DNA of 64,000 nt from assembly GCA_016801885.1 (NCBI GenBank), contig CM028890.1, positions 14,438,001-14,502,000 of the forward strand. Direction: 5' to 3'. How positions within the stretch are numbered: the stretch's first letter is position 1; the number at the start of each line of letters is the position of its first letter. This stretch comes from Toxotes chatareus. Its lineage: Eukaryota > Chordata > Actinopteri > Toxotidae. Below the pieces are notes generated by a model that saw only the letters and a program-made list of their open reading frames with translations, did no database searches and was not told the origin of the DNA. A program made the translations under genes and the position numbers. Of the stretch, positions 58,501-64,000 are shown in pieces.

Positions 58501-60523
58501 GAAAAGCCAAGTAGTCCCACGGCTGTTATGACATCTTGGCGCTAATTAATTTCACCAGTGTGCATTTGGGCTTCACCTTAATGCGTTACCTTGGTGTCTT
58601 TGAGCAGCACCGATGAGTGGAAACACACATGGCTCTCAGAAACAAAGAGTTTTCCATGATACAGCACCTCCTTCTGCAAGGCGCATGTGAACGCTACAAC
58701 AAAGAGGTACACAAATATAAGACATACAACATGAAGGTATTAGTTGGTGTTTCTCTAATGGAAAACCCTGCAGGGTCACCTAGACAACAGAGCCGTGCCT
58801 CCTGAATCATGTACTGAAGCATTTCTGATCCATTGCAGACAACTTGGCAAACAAAATATTAGGCAACACTTAATCAGACGGCAAAGACATCAGGGACAAA
58901 GTGAGAAAAGGACACAGTGTGATGTCATTTCCATAATCAATATCAACAAATAAGTAACTGACTCTGGACCTCAGCTCAACTCACTGTGTGACAGGTTCTC
59001 CCCCTCAGGAATCTCTGGGAACAGCTTGTGGAAGCTTTTATTGTGCTTCAGGAAGCTCTGTGGGGGGAATAGTGAAGTGTTAAGGAGAGCGGTGAGAGGG
59101 AACCAAAACAGTAAAGCAGAAAGCTGGACAGATCAACAATGAGCTGAAATTTGCTCTATAAAGCCAAGTGGAGCTGCGGATGCAGGTGAGAACTGTGTGT
59201 AGGTTTGTACCTACAGCTTTCACACTGTCATTTGATTCATTGTTATTATCAAAATATTTAATACAGTGAATGTAATTCTCCCTGTGCTGCAAAGAAAATG
59301 TGATAAAATGTGCAGGCAGAGAGGAGCAGGATGAGCTGAAGCAGACTCACATGATTGTTGGTAAGTTCATGTGATCGCTCAGGGCTCTCCTCTGCTATGG
59401 TTTGTTCCCTGAGGACACAAAGAGGTCAAACACACTGCTACAAAAAATGAGATAAGGATGTTATCTTTGTCTAGGTGCGAGTTTAACATTTTAAGCCATC
59501 GCCTACTCCCCGCACTGTGTGTAGTGTTGTAGTCTACCTGACAGACATGTTGGAGTTGAGGCTGTGATTAAACTCCTGGATCTCCACTCGGGCTTCGTCC
59601 AGACTCTGGCTCTGTTTAGATTTCTTACTGATGAACTTGATGCTTCCTCTTCGATGAGAAAGGACTCCAGCTCCGTCCAGATAGCTGTCCCGAGAGAGCA
59701 GGAGATAAATGTCAATGCTGATGATCTAGCTTTTATATGACGCACACAGGCAGATATAGAATGATATGAAGTAAAGACACCATACAAAAATACACATAAA
59801 TGGAGTTCTGATGGGAACCGTCAGTAAATGAGTTGGATTTCAGAGTTCTCGAAACTCCTACGTGCTCATGGTAAACATTTCATTATCTTTGCTTTCATTG
59901 TTTGCATTAGGTGAAGGCTGATTTCCCACACAGATGAATGCAGATCATTCACAGACACAAAGAATTTCCCACATAAAGCATCAACAAAGAGGCCCTCTCA
60001 TGTGCAGCATCAGCAGTATGTCAACAATGTTGTTGACTGAAGAGTAAATAGGTAGAAGAAGTAAATATGCTGTTATTCTTTGTTTGTGAATCCAATCTAA
60101 TGACTGTCAGTCTGAATAGTTCCTTTATGTAAAAGCGAAAGTTAGACTAGCTCCAAAGTCCTTGAAAAACCTCTTAGAACACCAGCTGTGTCAGCTTTCT
60201 CCCTTTGCTTGAGCTAACTGTCAGCCCATTAGACCTGTGGTTAGTCTGCAGTCTCTGGGTAACAGCAGGGATCTCTGGAGAGCGGTTTGACTTTTGTAAG
60301 CCAGCAGCCATACACACTGGCGACATAACGAGTATACTGCACACCTGGTGCATAAAGTGATGCTTATTTGGATTGCTGGTCCGACGAGTATAGGTGTCTA
60401 ATTTCAACTAAATTTTTTGTAAAGGATGTGAAAGGGACAAAGACACAGAAGTGAGACAAACTATTAAATTATTCATACTCACACAGCGCTGTCCAGTGAG
60501 AATCTCCTGCCTTTGAGACTCAT
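55430..60523 (-). CDS. GRAM domain-containing protein 2 family (GRAMD2A/2B-like)
   Basis: ER-anchored protein; GRAMD2A marks ER-plasma membrane contacts by binding phosphoinositides through its GRAM domain. Twelve exons join in phase (60523-60483, 59684-59538, 59408-59351, 59057-58985, 58693-58590, 58191-58102, 57347-57276, 57176-57114, 56989-56911, 56815-56759, 56653-56551, 55544-55430), 333 residues. N-terminal Ser/Lys-rich segment, GRAM domain about residues 85-200 (FHKLFPEIPEGE, FTCALQKEVLYHGKLFVSE, CFHSSVLLKDTKVVIP, HSFVSLRNRETCYKLL), Ser-rich linker, then FFFLSEIRNLSILFYIYMIL leading into a C-terminal TM helix and a short tail (ITALEEQLNSLG). It resembles both human GRAMD2A and GRAMD2B. 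The C-terminus is short; a donor-like GTGAGT overlaps the stop, but no further coding exon is evident. Confidence 0.88.
55807..55831. repeat. (CATAC)n pentanucleotide repeat
   Basis: Almost five units in the last intron of the GRAMD2-like gene. Confidence 0.85.
56551..56653 (-). CDS. GRAMD2-like coding exon 11
   Basis: 103 bp between TCTGTAG and GTGAGT; encodes WIWRVFEKFTPFFF and NLSILFYIYMIL, the lead-in to the membrane helix. Confidence 0.85.
56759..56815 (-). CDS. GRAMD2-like coding exon 10
   Basis: 57 bp between TTTCAG and GTGTGT (weak donor); encodes ATRCSSTRQSSLTDEDNR. Phase agrees on both sides. Confidence 0.7.
56911..56989 (-). CDS. GRAMD2-like coding exon 9
   Basis: 79 bp between CTACAG and GTGAGA; encodes PSGYSSLEDSIDHD, linker. 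Confidence 0.75.
57114..57176 (-). CDS. GRAMD2-like coding exon 8
   Basis: 63 bp between AAAGCAG and GTAGGT; Ser-rich linker (ESPSSSPHLSSAENEAEHD) comparable to the SVGNSP-PSSAENS linker of GRAMD2B. Confidence 0.8.
57276..57347 (-). CDS. GRAMD2-like coding exon 7 (GRAM end)
   Basis: 72 bp between CTCTTAG and GTACCA. Encodes HSFVSLRNRETCYKLLQSIC, equivalent to FVSLLSRDS-Y-LL in human paralogues. Confidence 0.9.
58102..58191 (-). CDS. GRAMD2-like coding exon 6 (GRAM)
   Basis: 90 bp between TTTGTAG and GTCAGA. Encodes VVIPTSSVSEVKKHNPAL, matching the IP-SV--IKK block. Confidence 0.9.
58590..58693 (-). CDS. GRAMD2-like coding exon 5 (GRAM core)
   Basis: 104 bp between GTTGTAG and GTAACG. Encodes FTCALQKEVLYHGKLFVSES and VCFHSSVLLKDTK, the best conserved part of the domain. 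Confidence 0.92.
58985..59057 (-). CDS. GRAMD2-like coding exon 4 (GRAM start)
   Basis: 73 bp between CCCACAG and GTGAGT. Encodes NKSFHKLFPEIPEGENLSH; 'F/YHKLF' opens the GRAM domain in GRAMD2A/2B. Confidence 0.88.
59351..59408 (-). CDS. GRAMD2-like coding exon 3
   Basis: 58 bp between TCCTCAG and GTGAGT; acidic (EQTIAEESPERSHELTNNH). Phase fits neighbours; similarity alone would not identify it, so it may be alternatively used. Confidence 0.65.
59538..59684 (-). CDS. GRAMD2-like coding exon 2
   Basis: Acceptor GGGACAG, donor GTAGAC. Encodes YLDGAGVLSHRRGSIKF and the KKSKQSQSLDEARVEIQEF segment; low-complexity pre-GRAM region. Confidence 0.8.
60483..60523 (-). CDS. GRAMD2-like coding exon 1
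   Basis: ATG at 60523-60521, encodes MSLKGRRFSLDSA; ends GCTGT then GTGAGT, phase 2. Basic N-terminus with a possible phosphorylation motif (RRFS). Confidence 0.75.
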
Positions 60524-62436
60524 GATGGAAAATGAACACTTCGAACTCGTTCACATGCACACACTTTCACACATACATCACAAGTCTATGTCCTGATCTC
60601 TTCAGTTCTCCTAAGTTTACAGTCATTTGAAACAGCTTGTGTGTGACTCTTTGGTTTCTTTTCCTGGCAGTAGCTCTAAAGTACCACGTGAGAAACAAAG
60701 GCAGTAACAGCCTACTTTTAGGATTGGCTTCTCATTGTTACGTCAACCAATTAGCTGTGGGAGGTGGGAGGTTTCACTCAGACCAAACCAATCAGTCATG
60801 GCAGGTGTAAAAGCCACACCACTGCACAGCTGCTTCTTCTCATGACAACAGTTGCTATGATTGGCACTACCTATCCTGACCTTTTGACACACACACACAC
60901 ATGTAGACACACACCTGAGCAACCTGCTCAGCCTGCACAGATAGACATCAGCAAATGGCTGAAGGCTACAGCCTGGTCTCCACTTCTGCCTCTGTTTACG
61001 GTTCAGAGTGCTATACTCACATTTGTCCTTGTATTATGATTTAAAATTAAAGGATCCACATGTAACAACATGTAAGAGCATGTTTAAACTGAATCACATT
61101 TGCATGTCTCCATGGAAAAGAGAAACTTGCTATCTTTTAAAGCTCTACAGCTAATGTGTAACATAGAAATGCAACACTGTGAAACTACTCATAAGACTGT
61201 GTGACTCAAACATTTTTTACAATAAGGTTTACAATCTTCTTTTTTCCATAACTTTCTTTTTTTGTGTGTGTGTGTGTTTGTGAACATTTAAAGGCACCTC
61301 TGCCATTTGAAAAGCATATAATTCACATACACTCGGTGCATGTTTTGTGTCCATGAGCAAGAGTGTTTGTGCCTTGTACATAAAAAGAGATTAGCGGAGG
61401 TTGGTGCAGGAAATTTTTATTTGCGCTTTTGAAATGCTCTCGCGTTCAGCTTCACAAAACTAGTTTGTAAGGAGCTGCAGGTGATAAATACAAAATGTAA
61501 AATGTAACCTTGCACGATGAAACAATTAAATTGCCCAAGAAGAATTGACTTTTCTTTCTTTTTTTTTATTGAAGTAGATGGATAGATGAGTTTAATTTAA
61601 CACAATGCACATACTGTGTAGCATAACCACAAAACACAGTGATGCAGCATTTTCAGATAAACATTATCTGTTGTGCTCAGGAGGCGTCTGTTTGGAGCAA
61701 GGTCACATTAACATGTTCGTGACTTGTGTGTGTGGAACGAAGTGTCACCATGTGAGACTGAGAGGAAAAACAGCTACCTGCACAAAAACTATAGCTTCCT
61801 CATACAGGTGAAATGAATATCTGTCTAACAATAAGTCAAAGTATAAAGTTACCAGGATTGTGTCAACACATCTCAAGAGGGAAATATTATAGGTAGGAGC
61901 CATGAAAGCATTCAAATAACCACTCATGAATTGTCTTGGACAGATTTAGAGGATGCAGCCGGTTAAAGGGTTAAGCAGTCATACGGAGTCCACGGCGATA
62001 AGGAACACATAGTAAGTATTTCTTGAAGAGCGACACCTCTTCGTATCTGCAGACAGATCGCAGTCAGAAACAATGACAATGATGTTGCTGCATGTGAACC
62101 TTACACACGCAAAGGACTCCTCTGTATCTTGCATGAGATTAGATGTATCCGGTGTGACTTCCACAATTAGTGAATTGCAGGTGATTGCATCTCCTTGTGC
62201 ATGGGTGTGTGCCCTGCTGTGCTGAAAACACACACTATCAACATTCCTCCCCATCTCTTAATCATAAGTGTAGTTTTGTTAAGAATGTTACTGGGTTACT
62301 GTTGAGTTACTGTTAAAGAGAAAGGGAAAATATAAGCTGTTTGGACAGACTTGACATCTTTCACTCAATAAAGGAGAGTGGTGTTTCCTTTCCTGGTTCC
62401 TGTACAGCCTGCGTGAGGGCCATAGACTGTATAAGA
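60524..62436. other. 5' flank of GRAMD2-like gene, no gene seen
   Basis: Promoter region of the minus-strand gene plus intergenic DNA: short CA and GT arrays (about 60887-60900 and 61261-61277), no CpG island and no TATA box at a convincing place. An untranslated upstream exon cannot be excluded. Confidence 0.45.
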
Positions 62437-62490
62437 CAGAGGTGTCCAAACTGTTCCACAAAGGGCCGTGTGGCTGCACATTTTGTGACC
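62437..62490 (+). mobile_element. Solo hAT-type terminus
   Basis: CAGAGGTGTCCAAACTGTTCCACAAAGGGCC reads as a fish hAT 5' end; its first 16 bases match the right terminal repeat of the 5505-6305 element at 15 positions. No matching opposite end is visible, so it is a truncated copy. Confidence 0.6.
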
Positions 62491-62514
62491 AAACCATGGG
62501 TATTTGAGCTGCGC

Positions 62515-63420
62515 CATCTTGGATTTTAGTGGGAGTGTACTTTCCATATTTGGCGGAGAGGTGGTTACTCTACAGGTTAGCTGGGGTCAGCCAGCCGAGA
62601 ACCCGCCCACTTAGCTCGGAGCAATAATTAATATTTACCGGTTTTCACCGCTGCCTCCACCCACTATCCACTTACAGTTACAACAGCACACAAACAACAG
62701 CTGCTGCTTACTGACGGAGCTGCTCTGTCCCTGCAATGTCGGACTTCTTAAACAGAAAAATGTGACGAAATAAAATTGTAGCCTAGTATTCCTGCAATAA
62801 ACGGACTCTGGGAGCAAGGAACACACCGCAGCAGCGTTCCTAACATTAGCTGCTCCGGTCCTCTATCAGCAGCGACCATAAATCGGCAATGAAGTCATAA
62901 GCCAGCGGCAAAATATGCTAATACATGCTAATTAGTGCAAACATCCAGGTAAAATAGTGAGAAATTTACTTACAGAAAAAACTGCAACACTGACTCCTTC
63001 GGTCGGTTAGTACAGTCTACACTACAATAAGCCATATTGTCACAAAAACCTATCCGAACATTGGCAAACAAACACGGACACTGCAGCCCCTGTCAACCGC
63101 TGGAGGTAGCCGGAAGCCTCTGGATGTAGCCGCCTAGCCCAGCCGATGCTTTAGCAGAGAGCTAACTAACGCCCTAATTTATGTAAGAATTTTAAGCCTA
63201 AATAACACTAAAACGGTTGTGTTCACGGAAGTGGAAACTATCAACAGAGACCAAAAACAAAAAATGTACCAGGCTGTAAATATGTTTTTTTTTAGGCTGT
63301 AAAGTTGCTTATTTTAACATGGGGGTCAATGGAGAATTGCTCACTTCTGGAGCCAGCCCAGCGGCAGCCGAGGAACTGCAGCTTTTTGAACGCGGAAGTG
63401 ATCCTCACTGCTGACACCTC
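62515..63420 (-). repeat. Long dispersed teleost repeat
   Basis: Blocks GCGCCATCTTGGATTTTAG, GGTTGTGTTCACGGAAGTGGAAACTATC, AACATGGGGGTCAATGGAG and TGGAGCCAGCC-GCGGCAG-CGAGGAACTGCAG belong to a repeat I know as abundant in teleosts (paired with GGAAGTG near its end). Boundaries approximate; orientation given by its usual listing and uncertain. Confidence 0.5.
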
Positions 63421-63589
63421 CAACTCCTCCCTTGGTGAGGGCAGTCTTAAAACAGATTGCAAAATTTCACAAAATAAATGTTAATGCAAGAAAGCAGAGC
63501 AAATTCATCAGTTCAGAAAGACCACAATAGTTTCATTAAATAAAAAGCTAATTAGGTTTCTTGCCAAGAGTTGGATGAGATTGAAACCA

Positions 63590-63780
63590 CTCTATTCACT
63601 TAATGTGAAGCTACTGTCAGCGGCTTGTTAGCTTAGCCTAGCACAAAGACTGGAAACAGGGAGAACCAGCTAGCCTGGCTGTCTCCAAAGGTAACAAAAT
63701 CTGCCTACCAGCTCCTCTAAAGCTCACTAATAAACAAGTAACATTAATTCATTCTTTACAAAAACCAGTATGTTTAAAAT
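63590..63780 (-). repeat. Dispersed teleost repeat, GCTAAGCTAA family copy 3
   Basis: The reverse complement reads GTTACCTTTGGAGACAGCCAGGCTAGC, TTTCCAGTCTTTGTGCTAGGCTAAGCTAAC and GCCGCTGACAGTAGCTTCACATTAAG, aligned with copies at 35990-36400 and 51230-51540. Confidence 0.6.
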
Positions 63781-64000
63781 GACATACTGTGGTTTTTGGT
63801 GATTTATAAATAGAATTCATGTCAACACCCATGTCATAATTAACATGGATTTTTCTAAAATACATCCAACTTGGCTCCTAATAATATGAATGTGTCTGAA
63901 TGTCAAATTGATATGTATGCCTTGCACCATCCAAATATCACTGTTTAATCAAACCCAAATTTGATGGACATAGTGTTATACTGCCAAGCCACTGTATTTA
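63781..64000. other. Right edge, nothing recognised
   Basis: AT-rich sequence without an open exon, repeat or motif that I can support. Confidence 0.5.

Overview
The window is vertebrate nuclear DNA, almost certainly from a ray-finned (teleost) fish. Genes are split into short exons with GT-AG introns. CA/GT microsatellites are dense, several repeats belong to types common in teleost genomes (hAT, Tc1/mariner, dispersed GCTAAGCTAA-type repeats), and the spliced proteins are orthologous to human proteins. I see no operons, CRISPR arrays, rRNA or convincing tRNA genes.

Layout. Bases 1-13.3 kb hold no coding gene I can support. They contain an unassigned CpG-rich promoter-like interval (about 1.37-1.85 kb), a complete 801-bp hAT element with perfect 8-bp target duplications (5505-6305), and four copies of a nuclear-receptor-like motif, CTAGGT(C/T)AGTG. 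A compact class A GPCR resembling GPR35/GPR55 is at 13340-14257 (+). A semaphorin 6 gene, best matched to sema6b, runs on the minus strand from its start codon at 30354 to its stop at 18480. Its sixteen coding exons join without any phase conflict to give 894 residues. A likely untranslated first exon lies near 42.7 kb, so about 30.4-42.6 kb would be intron 1. An abhd17a gene (+) has a CRE/ETS promoter at 44.06 kb, two untranslated exons and four coding exons (45274-49776). A GRAM-domain gene of the GRAMD2A/2B family occupies 60523-55430 (-) in twelve coding exons (333 residues). The last 3.5 kb is mostly repeats.

Arrangement. sema6b and abhd17a are head-to-head about 1.4 kb apart. abhd17a and the GRAMD2-like gene are tail-to-tail with candidate poly(A) signals only about 130 bp apart. 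The set SEMA6-ABHD17-GRAMD2 matches a vertebrate whole-genome-duplication paralogon (human 19p13.3, 15q and, for SEMA6A/GRAMD2B, 5q23), and this copy is of the 19p13.3 type. The products share no pathway: a guidance ligand/receptor, a protein depalmitoylase and an ER-plasma membrane contact protein.

Most notable: abhd17a carries one extra base between its conserved start codon and the palmitoylated N-terminus, which breaks the frame (assembly error, variant or real lesion). It also encodes a very long glycine run. The repeated CTAGGTCAGTG motif includes an identical 14-mer on opposite strands 8.9 kb apart and has no explanation from the annotated genes. Nothing in the window qualifies as a wholly new molecular system.
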